Assembly: GCA_947477745.1 (NCBI GenBank)
Contig: CANJUF010000028.1
Coordinates: forward strand, 1-43,197
Direction: 5' to 3'
Source: Sphingomonadaceae bacterium
Lineage (GTDB): Bacteria > Pseudomonadota > Alphaproteobacteria > Sphingomonadales > Sphingomonadaceae
Length of the DNA stretch: 43,197 nucleotides
This document shows, in pieces, positions 7,886-16,225 of this stretch (the stretch's first letter is position 1; each line of letters opens with the position of its first letter). The notes under the pieces were generated by a model. The model searched no databases and was not told where the DNA came from. It saw only the letters and a list, made by a program, of their open reading frames with translations. Position numbers and translations under genes: made by a program.

Positions 7886-8752
7886 CTAGCTTTCGCCGTC
7901 CATTAGTGCTGCATCGGTCATGTCGCGCGCCACTTCGAAATTGGCGGCGAGACTTTCGGCGGTGAGTTCGGGATCATTGAACCCGCCGCTTTGAGCAAAT
8001 GCGATGCGGGCCACCTTGCCGCCGCCGACATCGTAGAATTCGCCCGTCGCCTTGCATTCGGGCGAACAGAAGAAGGCAATGGCTTCGGCCACCAGATGCG
8101 GCGGGAAGGCCTTCATCCGCTCGATCAGTGCTGGATCGTCGATCCCGTCCATCAGGCGGGTCTGGGCGGTGGGCCACACGCCGTTCACTCGGATGTCGTG
8201 CGCCTCGCCCTCGGCAGCGGCGACGGTTGTGAGCCCCAAGTAGGCCGCCTTGGCGGAAGCGTACACCCCGCGCCCTGCCAGCCCGAGCATCGAGCCCGAC
8301 ATGATGTTGACGATCCGCCCAAAGCCCGCCTCGCGCATCACCGGCCAGCACTTGCGCAGCAGCATCCAGCCGCCAGTGAAGTTGGAGGCGAACACCGTTT
8401 CGGCGCGTGCGTCGTCGAGTAGTTCGACGCCGGTGGTGATGTTGCCGCCGGCATTGTTGACGAGAATGTCGATCCGCCCGAACGCCTCGATTGCCGCGCT
8501 GAAGATGGCATGCGCCGCCCCGGCCGTGCCGACCGCGTGCGCATCGGCGACGGCCTGCCCGCCCAGCGCACGGATTTCTTCAACAACCGCCGATGCAACC
8601 TCGATGCCACCCGGCTTGGCTGCCGATGCACCGCCGCCGTAATCGTTGACGAGCACTCTTGCACCGCGCCTTGCCAGCGCCAGCGCGGTTTCGCGGCCAA
8701 TGCCGCGACCCGCGCCGGTGACGATGGCGACGCGCCCGCTGAGGTCCAGCAT
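7886..8752 (-). CDS. SDR-family oxidoreductase, 3-hydroxyacyl-CoA dehydrogenase type
   Basis: A 288-residue short-chain dehydrogenase with TGAGRGIG cofactor loop, NNAGG, a serine in NIMSGSM and the YASAK catalytic pair. The long insert after the first Rossmann strand (NDYGGGASAAKPGG) resembles the SDR domain of peroxisomal multifunctional enzyme type 2, which oxidises (3R)-hydroxyacyl-CoA or 17-beta-hydroxysteroids. That match supports a beta-oxidation or steroid-type role but does not prove the substrate. It starts 12 bases downstream of the cyclase gene on the same strand, so they are cotranscribed. Confidence 0.9.
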   Translation of the reverse strand: MLDLSGRVAIVTGAGRGIGRETALALARRGARVLVNDYGGGASAAKPGGIEVASAVVEEIRALGGQAVADAHAVGTAGAAHAIFSAAIEAFGRIDILVNNAGGNITTGVELLDDARAETVFASNFTGGWMLLRKCWPVMREAGFGRIVNIMSGSMLGLAGRGVYASAKAAYLGLTTVAAAEGEAHDIRVNGVWPTAQTRLMDGIDDPALIERMKAFPPHLVAEAIAFFCSPECKATGEFYDVGGGKVARIAFAQSGGFNDPELTAESLAANFEVARDMTDAALMDGES

Positions 8753-8764
8753 GTCCGCGCCGGC

Positions 8765-9697
8765 TTACTTCATCGCTATGGGATTGATCGGCGAGCCGAC
8801 TGCGCGGGTGATGTTGAGCGGCGGCGCGCACAGCAGGAACGTGTACTGTCCATCGGCGGCGCAATCGGCGGCGAGCGCGTCGAAATCGAACAGTTCGCCG
8901 AACGGCAGGCCCATGTCGCGCAGGCACAATAGATGCATCGGCAGGAACATCTCATCGCCGTAAGTCTCGGCGTTCATCACCTCGACCGCGACGTTGTCGG
9001 CGCAGATCGCCGCCGCGCTCTTGTCGTGGAGCCATTCGGCGCAGGTGTGGTGACAGCCGGGCTGACCGCTCATGAATTGTTCGCGGCTGCCGCGCGTCAG
9101 GTTGCCGATCTGCCCGGTGCGAACCGCGACGATGTCGCCCGGCAGGACGCTGACGCCCTGGGCTTCGCAAGCCTCGTTGAGATCGTCGGGCTTGATCGCA
9201 TAGTCGCCGGGCAGGATATCGACGCCCCTCAGCTTGGCGATGTCGAGCAACACGCCGCGAGAAGCGATTCCCGGCTTGGCCATGTGCTCGACGCCGCAGC
9301 GGGTCGCGCCTTGCAGGCTCAGGTGCTCGTGGACAGAAAACCCGTTGTAGAACTGGCCGTCGTAGTGAACGTGGCTGAAGGCGTCCCACTGGGTCGCGCA
9401 TTGCAGCGGCATATGGATGACGTCGTCGTTGAAGCGGCTGCGCGGAAATTCCTCGCTGTGCTTCTGATCCATCGCGGTCATGTATTTCATCGGATTGAAG
9501 CGGAAGCCGCCGAACTGCGGGCCGTTTTCATCGAAGGCGATGCCAAGATTGAACATCTTGCCCTGCTTCACCTCGGCAGCCGCGCGGCACAGCGCCGCCG
9601 GATCGATGTGATTGAGCGTGCCGCGCTGATCCTCGGGACCCCAGCGGCCCCAGTTGCGCAGACCTTCTGCCATCTTGTCGAAATCAAGTGACTTCAT
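8765..9697 (-). CDS. Cyclase-family (kynurenine-formamidase-like) hydrolase
   Basis: A 310-residue member of the metal-dependent cyclase family (PF04199 type). The signature that reads HxGTHxDxxxH in formamidases is QCATQWDAFSHVHYDG here (residues 99-114). Asp and His of the second half are kept while the first His and the GTH His are Gln. This variant is typical of the longer TQWD subgroup, whose reactions are poorly known. The ATG at 9697 is chosen because GAGAGGA lies 6 bases upstream; the open frame continues further 5' but through the divergent promoter region. It probably hydrolyses a cyclic amide, lactone or ester in the local pathway, which is inference. Confidence 0.85.
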   Translation of the reverse strand: MKSLDFDKMAEGLRNWGRWGPEDQRGTLNHIDPAALCRAAAEVKQGKMFNLGIAFDENGPQFGGFRFNPMKYMTAMDQKHSEEFPRSRFNDDVIHMPLQCATQWDAFSHVHYDGQFYNGFSVHEHLSLQGATRCGVEHMAKPGIASRGVLLDIAKLRGVDILPGDYAIKPDDLNEACEAQGVSVLPGDIVAVRTGQIGNLTRGSREQFMSGQPGCHHTCAEWLHDKSAAAICADNVAVEVMNAETYGDEMFLPMHLLCLRDMGLPFGELFDFDALAADCAADGQYTFLLCAPPLNITRAVGSPINPIAMK

Positions 9698-9723
9698 GAC
9701 GAATCCTCTCCCGTTGTCAGACT

Positions 9724-9738
9724 GTTCGTCCCGCGAAC
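9724..9738. promoter_or_regulatory. Inverted repeat in the divergent cyclase/phosphatase promoter region
   Basis: GTTCG at 9724-9728 and CGAAC at 9734-9738 flank TCCCG. The repeat sits in the 127-base gap between the divergent cyclase and phosphatase genes, 27 bases from the cyclase start. It could be an operator or a leader hairpin. No -35/-10 pair is convincing here. Confidence 0.25.
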
Positions 9739-9824
9739 GAGGCCGGAATGCAAGGGGCTTCGCGCAGCTTTGACCCAAACTGTGGCTTCGACTAGGCGAC
9801 CAACTGAAACACAAGGATGATCCG

Positions 9825-10616
9825 ATGAGTGAATGGCGCGTGATCCCGATGGCCGGGGTCCACAATTTCCGTGACTACGGCGGCTATACGCTGGTTGGCG
9901 GCGGCAGGCTGAAGCGCGGCATGCTGTGGCGTTCGGGTCAGCACAACGGCGCGACCGATGACGACCTAGACAAGGTCGCTGCGGTGGGCCTCGCCTCGGT
10001 GTTCGATCTGCGCACGTCGAAGGAACGTGCGCTTTACCCTTGCCGCAGGCCCGACGGCTACGCGGGCGAAGTCCACTTCTCCGCCGATCCGGACCGGCCC
10101 AAGTTCGCTCCGCATATCGAGGCAGCGCGCGGCTTTGCGGGTGCTCGCGACGCCGGGTTTATCCACGAGATGATGAGCGACACCTATACGCGAATCGCTT
10201 TCCGGCCCGAGCTGCTGGCGATGACGCGCGGCCATGCGAAAGCCCTGAGCGAGGGCAAGGGGCCGAGCCTGATCAACTGCATGGCCGGCAAGGACCGCAC
10301 CGGCGTGGCGGTCGCCGCAATCCAGCTGGCGGCCGGGGTCCACCGCGACGATGTCATGGCCGATTACCTGTTGACCAACACCGCCGGCGATAGCGAGGCA
10401 CGCATCCGCAAGGGCATGGAGACGGTGCGCGGGGTCAATGGCGACATAAGCGACGAGGCAGCGCGCGCGATCATGGGCGTCGAGCCGGAATACCTGGAGG
10501 CCGCCTTCGCCGCGATCGACGAGCGCCACGGCTCGATTGATGCATGGCTGGCGGAAGCACTTGGGCTGGACGAGGCGGCGAGGGACCAGCTGCGCGCTGC
10601 GATTGCGGAAGGTTAG
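9825..10616 (+). CDS. Tyrosine-phosphatase-family protein (Y_phosphatase3 type)
   Basis: A 263-residue protein with the opening WRVIPMAGVHNFRDYGGY, typical of the bacterial Tyr/lipid phosphatase family PF13350 (MptpB-like). The P-loop is C-M-A-G-K-D-R-T-G with nucleophile Cys152 and Arg158. The residue before the Cys is Asn rather than the common His, which should weaken nucleophile activation. The K-D after the loop Gly is the pattern seen in dual protein/phosphoinositide phosphatases. No signal peptide is visible. The gene overlaps the convergent alpha/beta hydrolase by 4 bases at the stop codons. Its role amid catabolic genes is unknown. Confidence 0.88.
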   Translation: MSEWRVIPMAGVHNFRDYGGYTLVGGGRLKRGMLWRSGQHNGATDDDLDKVAAVGLASVFDLRTSKERALYPCRRPDGYAGEVHFSADPDRPKFAPHIEAARGFAGARDAGFIHEMMSDTYTRIAFRPELLAMTRGHAKALSEGKGPSLINCMAGKDRTGVAVAAIQLAAGVHRDDVMADYLLTNTAGDSEARIRKGMETVRGVNGDISDEAARAIMGVEPEYLEAAFAAIDERHGSIDAWLAEALGLDEAARDQLRAAIAEG

Positions 10617-11488
10617 ATAAACGCTTTCACGTCGGCCATGAAGCGGTCGAACTCGTCGTGATGCAGCCAGTGCCCGGCGTTTTCGTATTCGATCAGGCGG
10701 GCGGTGCGGAAATGATCGATGCGCCCGTCGGTCGTCGGGCTGGGCATGAAGCTCTTCAGTCCCCACAGCAGCAGCATCGGGCACGAGATCGCGTGCCACA
10801 GCTTCTCCAGCTCGAGCAGCGGCATGTCATTGGCCGACCAGACGTTGAGGTAATTGTCGAACTTCCAGCTGAAGGTTCCGTCCTCGTTGCGGAACGCGCC
10901 GTGGACGGTGAGGTGGCGGGCCTGCTCGTCCGACAGATGGCTGTTTTCCGCCTTCATCCGTGCATAGGCCGCTTCGAGCGAGGGATAGCGCTTGGGCACG
11001 CGCCCCGCGGCCTTGCGCTTGTCCTCGATCCACAGCCGCAGCCGCTCCGGCGAGCCGCGCGGCGGCATGCGCGCCTGCGTCTCCGGCGACATGCCGAGCC
11101 CTTCGATATTCACGAACCTGATGACCTTGTCGGGATAGAGGCCGGAGTAGCGCGAACAGATGTTGCCGCCTAGCGAATGGCCGATCAGCGTGACTTTGTC
11201 GTAATCGAGCGCGTGGATCAGCTGCGCGAAATCGTAGACATGGGCATCGAGCGAATAGTGCCCCTCGGGCGACCAGGCGCTGTCGCCGTGGCCGCGCAGG
11301 TCCGGGCAGATGACGTGCCAGTCACGGCACAGCTCCTCGGCCACCCAGTCCCAGCTACGGCAATGGTCGCGCCCGCCATGCTGAAGGATCAGCGGCGGCG
11401 CGTCCGGGTTGCCCCAGTCGACGTAATGCAGCCGCAGGCGCTGCGAGTAATAGGTGTTCGAGGTCGGACCATTCAATGCCATGCCCAA
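10613..11488 (-). CDS. Alpha/beta-fold hydrolase
   Basis: A 291-residue serine hydrolase. The oxyanion segment is LQHGGRDHCRSWD, the nucleophile is Ser105 in GHSLGG, and the probable catalytic His is in NAGHWLHHDEFDRF near the C terminus. CPDLRGHGDS matches the strand-4 region of epoxide hydrolases, haloalkane dehalogenases and meta-cleavage hydrolases, but the acid residue is not certain, so no substrate is assigned. The beginning MGMALNGPTSN lacks a good ribosome site. Just downstream of its start the outer-membrane gene ends, 35 bases away on the same strand. Confidence 0.9.
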   Translation of the reverse strand: MGMALNGPTSNTYYSQRLRLHYVDWGNPDAPPLILQHGGRDHCRSWDWVAEELCRDWHVICPDLRGHGDSAWSPEGHYSLDAHVYDFAQLIHALDYDKVTLIGHSLGGNICSRYSGLYPDKVIRFVNIEGLGMSPETQARMPPRGSPERLRLWIEDKRKAAGRVPKRYPSLEAAYARMKAENSHLSDEQARHLTVHGAFRNEDGTFSWKFDNYLNVWSANDMPLLELEKLWHAISCPMLLLWGLKSFMPSPTTDGRIDHFRTARLIEYENAGHWLHHDEFDRFMADVKAFI

Positions 11489-11523
11489 GGCATTGCCTGC
11501 CCCGGCGCGCCCGTCAATCCCGG

Positions 11524-12255
11524 TCAGAACTCGATTTCGAGCTTTAGCCGGAACTGGCCGTCGGTATCGTCCTTCGCCGCGCCCAGCGCGAACAGGTAGC
11601 CTGCCTCGATTTCGATTTCGGGACCGAGCCCTTCGATCTCGGCCTTGGCAACCGGCCCGACGAAATGTTCCGCACGCGGCGCGAACCTGCTGAACGTGCC
11701 AAGATCGCCGTAGGCCTGGAGGCCAAGCCGTATTTCGCCGAGGGCCTCTACATCGGCGGAGGCGGCGTAGGAGAGTTCCAACTTTTCGCCGCCCTCCAAT
11801 GCCTTCTCGCCAATCAGGTTGAGGCGCAGGTCGAACGGTCCGAACTTGTGCTGCATCAGCAGCTTGGCCTCGAGCTTGTCGGAGTTGCCGTTCAATCCGA
11901 TCGCGTATTCGCCGTAAAGCGCGAAGCCAATCCCGCCAGCGCTGCCCAGCTCGTATATCGCCTCGACTGCGACTTCCTCGGCCTTGCGGCTTTCGCCCGG
12001 TTCTTTTTCAAGTTCAGTCAGCACGCCGATCTTCAGCTTGTCGGTGACGCCATAGGCGGCCTCGAGCTTGAGCACGTCCTCGCCGTCGTCTTCTCCGCCG
12101 CCGAGCGCGCCGTAAATCGCTTCGACCTCGACTTCGCCTTCTTCGACGCTCGATCCGTAGACATCGCCGCCGAGACCCGGCGTTGCGAGGGCAGGCGCGG
12201 CGAACGTCAAGGCAATGGCGCTTGCCGCAAGTGCGGCGAAATTCAGACTATTCAT
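11524..12255 (-). CDS. Small outer-membrane beta-barrel-like protein
   Basis: A 243-residue protein with a signal peptide (hydrophobic AALAASAIALTFAAPALA, cleavage near residue 24). The mature part alternates hydrophobic and charged residues in strands such as VEVEAIYGAL and LKLEAAYGV. It ends in a terminal aromatic strand with final Phe (LKLEIEF), the usual signal for outer-membrane insertion. It is rich in Glu and Gly, unusually acidic for a porin. Probably an uncharacterised outer-membrane transporter-like protein. It diverges from trxB, with an FNR/FixK-like box midway between. Confidence 0.8.
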   Translation of the reverse strand: MNSLNFAALAASAIALTFAAPALATPGLGGDVYGSSVEEGEVEVEAIYGALGGGEDDGEDVLKLEAAYGVTDKLKIGVLTELEKEPGESRKAEEVAVEAIYELGSAGGIGFALYGEYAIGLNGNSDKLEAKLLMQHKFGPFDLRLNLIGEKALEGGEKLELSYAASADVEALGEIRLGLQAYGDLGTFSRFAPRAEHFVGPVAKAEIEGLGPEIEIEAGYLFALGAAKDDTDGQFRLKLEIEF

Positions 12256-12327
12256 TGGTCCTCCCCGTGCAGTGTTGGCCTGCTAATGCGATTAGGTTGC
12301 AAAAGCAATTCATCTAGCCCCGCGTCT

Positions 12328-12341
12328 TTGACAGGGATCAA
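12328..12341. promoter_or_regulatory. FNR/FixK-like box between omp-like gene and trxB
   Basis: TTGAC-AGGG-ATCAA matches the Crp/Fnr-family consensus TTGAT-N4-ATCAA at 9 of 10 half-site positions, and the symmetry extends one base each side (TTTGAC...ATCAAA). It lies 78 bases before the trxB ATG and 72 bases before the divergent outer-membrane gene. Oxygen- or redox-linked control of one or both genes is a reasonable inference. Confidence 0.5.
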
Positions 12342-12419
12342 ATTGCGGACGAGCGCAGGGTCTGGCTGGAATTTGCCGCGAGTTGCGCCTATCTGCCGCC
12401 CCAACAGGAGACACGGAAA

Positions 12420-13388
12420 ATGGCGACACACAGCACCCGCATGCTCATCATCGGCTCGGGTCCGGCCGGGCTCTCCGCCGCGATCTATGGCGCGCGTGCG
12501 GGCATGGAGCCGATCGTGGTGCAGGGCTTGCAGCCCGGCGGACAACTTACCATCACCACCGATGTCGAGAACTATCCCGGCTTTCGCGACATGATCCAGG
12601 GCCCATGGCTGATGGAGGAAATGCAGGCGCAGGCCGAGCATGTCGGCACGCGCATGATGTGGGACACGATCACCTCGGTCGACTTGTCAGGATCGAAATT
12701 CACCGCGACCGGTGACGGAGGCGACATCTACGAAGGCGATACCCTGGTGATCGCAACCGGCGCGCAGGCCAAGTGGCTGGGCGTACCCGGCGAACAGGAA
12801 CTGGGCGGCAAGGGCGTATCCGCCTGCGCGACCTGCGACGGATTCTTCTTTCGCGGCAAGAAGGTTGCGGTGATTGGCGGCGGCAACACCGCGGTCGAGG
12901 AAGCGCTTTACCTCACCAACCATTCCGAAGACGTGACCCTGATCCACCGCCGCGATTCGCTGCGCTCGGAAAAGATCCTGCAGGACCGCCTGCTGGCCAA
13001 TCCGAAGATTTCAGTGCTGTGGAACAAGACCGTGGCGAGTTTCGAAGCGGGCGCGGATGGCGCGCTTAATGCGCTGCGGCTGGTCGATACGCAGAGCGGC
13101 GAGGAAAGCCTGTTCGCCGCCGAAGGGGCCTTTGTCGCCATCGGCCACTCGCCATCGACCGAACTGTTCAAGGGCAAGCTCGAGATGGACTCTAACGGCT
13201 ACCTGCTGGTCGAGCCGGGCACGCCCAAGACCGCGATCCCCGGCGTGTTCGCTTGCGGCGATGTGATGGACCACGTTTACCGCCAGGCGGTCACGGCGGC
13301 GGGCACGGGCTGCATGGCCGCGCTCGATGCCGAGCGCTATCTGGCCGAGCGCGAATTCGCCGAGCAGGCGAAAGAGGCGGCGGAGTAG
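12420..13388 (+). CDS. trxB: Thioredoxin-disulfide reductase
   Basis: A 322-residue FAD/NADPH flavoenzyme that reduces thioredoxin in the cytosol. The FAD motif GSGPAGLSAAIYGARAG is at the N terminus, the redox-active CATC is at Cys136 and Cys139, the NADPH motif GGGNTAVEEAL follows, and the C-terminal FAD loop GVFACGDVMD is present. The length and cysteine spacing match classical low-molecular-weight TrxB. GGAG lies 9 bases before the ATG. It stands alone on its strand: the divergent outer-membrane gene is upstream and hydrolase 1 converges from 3 bases past its stop codon. Confidence 0.97.
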   Translation: MATHSTRMLIIGSGPAGLSAAIYGARAGMEPIVVQGLQPGGQLTITTDVENYPGFRDMIQGPWLMEEMQAQAEHVGTRMMWDTITSVDLSGSKFTATGDGGDIYEGDTLVIATGAQAKWLGVPGEQELGGKGVSACATCDGFFFRGKKVAVIGGGNTAVEEALYLTNHSEDVTLIHRRDSLRSEKILQDRLLANPKISVLWNKTVASFEAGADGALNALRLVDTQSGEESLFAAEGAFVAIGHSPSTELFKGKLEMDSNGYLLVEPGTPKTAIPGVFACGDVMDHVYRQAVTAAGTGCMAALDAERYLAEREFAEQAKEAAE

Positions 13389-13391
13389 GTG

Positions 13392-14177
13392 TTAGCGCCC
13401 GAGCGCCTCAATCAACTGCTTCTCCAGCCAGTCGCGCGCGTGCGGCTCGACATAGGCGTGGGTGGCATCGGGGCACGTCACGATTCGCGAATCGGCCTTG
13501 TCCCAGGTGGCAAGGAACGCTTTTCCGGTGCGGTCACGCGCGGCGATCAGGAAGGTTATATCGCCCGTAAAGCACTTGATCCCCGTCGCCATATCCTGCG
13601 CCAGCGAGCTTGGCGGGGCGGATGGCCTCAGCGCGCCGAGCAGGCTGCCAAACAGCTTGCCTAGCGAGACCTGCCCGGAAAGCAGTCGCTTGATCGCTGC
13701 CGGATCGGTGAGCCGCTTGCGATAATGATCGCGCACCACTTCGGGCGGCGATTCCTGCTCGTCTTCGCCGGTCCCCTCGAAGGTCCAGGGGTTTGACAGG
13801 ACCAGCGCGTCGCAGCCCTCGCCTCCGGCCAGCATCAGCGCCGAAGCGCCGTCGCAGTTGCCGAAACCGACGATGCGGCTGAGGGCTGGGCACTCGGCCC
13901 GGAACGCGGCAATCGCAGCAGCAATGTCGCGGCCGCTGGTGCGAAATTCGCCGTTCGCGCCCTCGCTGTCGCCGACCCCGCGCCGGTCGAAGCGCATGAC
14001 AACAAAGCCTTGTTCGGCAAGGCGCGCGGCAAGCTGCGCCTGTCCGGCAAAGGCGCCCGAACGCAGTTCGTTGCCGCCAGTAACGAGCAGCAGGCCCGCA
14101 GTCGCGGAAGTGCGGGCGTCGATCGTGCCGATCAGCAACGATCCTTCGCAATCGAAAGTGAAATGCCGCCGGGTCAT
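13392..14177 (-). CDS. Hydrolase 1, exosortase A system-associated
   Basis: A 261-residue alpha/beta hydrolase. It begins with RRHFTFDCEGSLLIGTID, has MRFDRRGVGDSEG, and carries GFGNCDGASAL at the nucleophile elbow. The elbow residue is Cys or Asp rather than Ser (GNCDG), a feature of this family (TIGR03100-like). The final His is in DATHAYVEPHARDW. The ATG at 14177 overlaps the previous gene's TGA by 4 bases, showing tight translational coupling with hydrolase 2. These hydrolases accompany exosortase A (EpsH/XrtA) loci; their exact reaction is unknown. Confidence 0.88.
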   Translation of the reverse strand: MTRRHFTFDCEGSLLIGTIDARTSATAGLLLVTGGNELRSGAFAGQAQLAARLAEQGFVVMRFDRRGVGDSEGANGEFRTSGRDIAAAIAAFRAECPALSRIVGFGNCDGASALMLAGGEGCDALVLSNPWTFEGTGEDEQESPPEVVRDHYRKRLTDPAAIKRLLSGQVSLGKLFGSLLGALRPSAPPSSLAQDMATGIKCFTGDITFLIAARDRTGKAFLATWDKADSRIVTCPDATHAYVEPHARDWLEKQLIEALGR

Positions 14178-14854
14178 GACTGCATCCCGATAGCGAGCAC
14201 CGCCGCGAGCGCGTCTGCCTGTTCGCGCGATTCGCCCGGCTCGGCGCGCAGCCACAGCCCCGCGCCGCCGACTAGCCCTTGTTCTACCAGCGTAAGGCCC
14301 TCGCGCTCCGGAGCCTCGGCATGTTCGAGATCGACGAATAACTGCGGGCCGATGCGGTATCCGGCCAGCTCGATGCCATCGGTCAGGGCCAGCGTGGTCA
14401 GCCCCTCACGGCTCTCTTCGCGTCCCGCTTCCCGGCTGGCGAGAGAGCGGGCGCGCAGCATCTGGCGCAGGATCGAGCCGCCCTTGGCGGGCGCGTAGAG
14501 CCAGCCGGGCACACCCTGCGGCATCAGCAGACAGCCGCCGCGTATCGCGAGTACATGCGTTGCGCCAAAGAACTGCACCGCCGCTGCAACCGCGCTGCAC
14601 CAGCTGCCAATGCTCTGCGTCTCGAGCTGCTCAAGGCTCTCGTTGGTTCCGGGCAGGTCGGGCAGGACCGAATCGATCCCCGAAGCGTCGAGACGGCGCA
14701 TCACCTCCAGCGAGAAGCGCCGCATCCGGTTGGCTTCGTCGAACAGGGCGGGGACGATCAGCAGCCGCCTTTCGCGGCCCCGATCGAATGCGATCGCGTA
14801 TTCCTCGGCGCTTGCCCCGCCGGGCAGCGGGTTAGGCCAGCCGAGCGGCGTCAC
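14174..14854 (-). CDS. Hydrolase 2, exosortase A system-associated
   Basis: A 226-residue alpha/beta-hydrolase-like protein of the second exosortase-A-associated type (TIGR03101-like). The motif VPALFDEANRMRRF, with FDE-N--RR, is a strong family marker, and DLPGTNESLE follows. The elbow reads IRGGCLL, where a catalytic Ser is absent, so it may not act as a normal serine hydrolase. It overlaps both neighbours by 4 bases (ATGA junctions) between the ACP and hydrolase 1 genes. This order is a conserved accessory block of XrtA/EPS loci. Function is unproven. Confidence 0.85.
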   Translation of the reverse strand: MTPLGWPNPLPGGASAEEYAIAFDRGRERRLLIVPALFDEANRMRRFSLEVMRRLDASGIDSVLPDLPGTNESLEQLETQSIGSWCSAVAAAVQFFGATHVLAIRGGCLLMPQGVPGWLYAPAKGGSILRQMLRARSLASREAGREESREGLTTLALTDGIELAGYRIGPQLFVDLEHAEAPEREGLTLVEQGLVGGAGLWLRAEPGESREQADALAAVLAIGMQS

Positions 14855-15114
14855 GAGCCCGAGCGCTTGGCCTCGGCAAAGGCGAGCAGGCCGCCGTAGG
14901 TTTCGAGCATCTCGCCGTCGATGTCGTCATCCTCGATGACGATGTCGAGCCGGTCTTCCATTTCGGTGAGCAGGCCCGCGACCGCCATCGAATCGAGTTC
15001 GGGCAAGTGGCCGAACAGGCCGGTGTCGGGCGTGAAATTTTCGGCAAGGCCGTCTTTCAGACCGAGAACGTCTGTCAGGATCCGGCGCAGCAGCTGGTCG
15101 GTCTGGTCTTGCAT
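14851..15114 (-). CDS. Acyl carrier protein, exosortase A locus
   Basis: An 87-residue acidic carrier protein. The phosphopantetheine attachment serine is Ser42 in PELDSMAVAGLL, followed by acidic helix 3 (IEDDDIDGEM). It would carry acyl or aminoacyl groups loaded by the nearby AMP ligase. The ATG at 15114 is chosen because it fits the ACP length; the frame is open further 5' but with a basic, unlikely extension. It overlaps hydrolase 2 by 4 bases and follows the FemAB-like acyltransferase gene by 43 bases. Confidence 0.92.
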   Translation of the reverse strand: MQDQTDQLLRRILTDVLGLKDGLAENFTPDTGLFGHLPELDSMAVAGLLTEMEDRLDIVIEDDDIDGEMLETYGGLLAFAEAKRSGS

Positions 15115-15157
15115 GCCCTGTCTTTCGATGCGTTTCTTGGACGAACGAGCGCGGCCT

Positions 15158-16225
15158 CTAGCCGTGCTGGCCCTTTCCGGCAAGCCGTGCGAGCCCGGAC
15201 TTGGCAAGCGCGATCCAGTTGCGGGGCGAACCCGGCCGGAACATCTCGAGCCGATAGCGCGGCCGCACTTCTTCCATCCAGTCGCGCTTGTAGGGGTCGT
15301 CACCGATACCGTAGTCGATCAATTCTACCCCGTCGGCGTCGATTGCCCGCTCGAACATCGCGGCGGAGAGCACGGTTCCCGGCGACACTGCCTTGGCGCT
15401 GTCGCGATAGGCGAGCTTGTGAATGAAGGCGGTGCCGCCTTCCACGGTCCAGATCTGCGCCGCGACAGGCACGCCCTCGGCATAGGCGACGCCGATGCGC
15501 AGGCGGCCCGCATCGCCCTCGGCCTGCGCGAACTGGTGCAGGAACTCGATGGAGCCTTCCTCGGGCTTCCAGCTTTCCCGGTAGATCGAAACGTATTGCG
15601 CCCAGAACACTTCGTCGAACCGGTCGAGAATGCGGCACTGCAGTTTGCCCGACTTGCGCTTGATGGTGCTGCGCAGCTTGCCGGGAAGGCCAGCAAGGTA
15701 ATCGTCCCAAGTCCTCCCACTGACGCGCAGGATGTGGTTCCAGTCGCACTGCTCACGCAGCACGGTCCAACCCGCGCCCTGGAAAACTTCCTCGAGCAAG
15801 GAGGCGCTGCCATCCTCGTCGGGCAGGCTGGTCAAGGTGATGCGGTGAGTTCGCTCTGCCAGATCGCGCGCCAGCGCGGTGAGCAGTTCACGCGGATCGG
15901 CGCTGTTGCTGCTGATCAGCGGGCGATAGCGGAACGTGTAATAGTTGGATAAGCCGACGAGCTGGTCGTCCGACCTGCTGAGCGGCAGCACGACCAGCGA
16001 GCGATCGTCGCGCGCGGCGGCGAACAGCGGCGGCATGTTGCACGCCGAAGCCAGGCCGGTCAGCCAGTCGAGGCGATCGAACGGGGCCTGCTGCTGCGCC
16101 GGGGACAACAGCGCCGCAAGCTGTGCATCCAATTGCACTTCCTTAAGATCGGCGTGATATTCGATCGCTATCAACTCACCGTATCCCAACTGGAGCCTCC
16201 TCGCATCCATGTGTAGTGCCGCCAT
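15158..16225 (-). CDS. FemAB/CelD-like GNAT acyltransferase, exosortase A locus
   Basis: A protein of 355 residues with a GNAT fold of the FemAB/BcsL type. The core includes RSTIKRKSGKLQC, FWAQYVSIYRESWKPEEGS and GVPVAAQIWTVEGGTAFIHKLAYRDSAK, then ELIDYGIGDDPYKRDW, which is typical of EPS-linked CelD-like acyltransferases. It would transfer an acyl group, possibly from the downstream ACP. Two starts are possible: ATG at 16225 or at 16210. Both overlap the start of the divergent AMP ligase gene, so the promoters must lie inside the opposite coding region. It heads the four-gene operon that ends with hydrolase 1. Confidence 0.88.
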   Translation of the reverse strand: MAALHMDARRLQLGYGELIAIEYHADLKEVQLDAQLAALLSPAQQQAPFDRLDWLTGLASACNMPPLFAAARDDRSLVVLPLSRSDDQLVGLSNYYTFRYRPLISSNSADPRELLTALARDLAERTHRITLTSLPDEDGSASLLEEVFQGAGWTVLREQCDWNHILRVSGRTWDDYLAGLPGKLRSTIKRKSGKLQCRILDRFDEVFWAQYVSIYRESWKPEEGSIEFLHQFAQAEGDAGRLRIGVAYAEGVPVAAQIWTVEGGTAFIHKLAYRDSAKAVSPGTVLSAAMFERAIDADGVELIDYGIGDDPYKRDWMEEVRPRYRLEMFRPGSPRNWIALAKSGLARLAGKGQHG

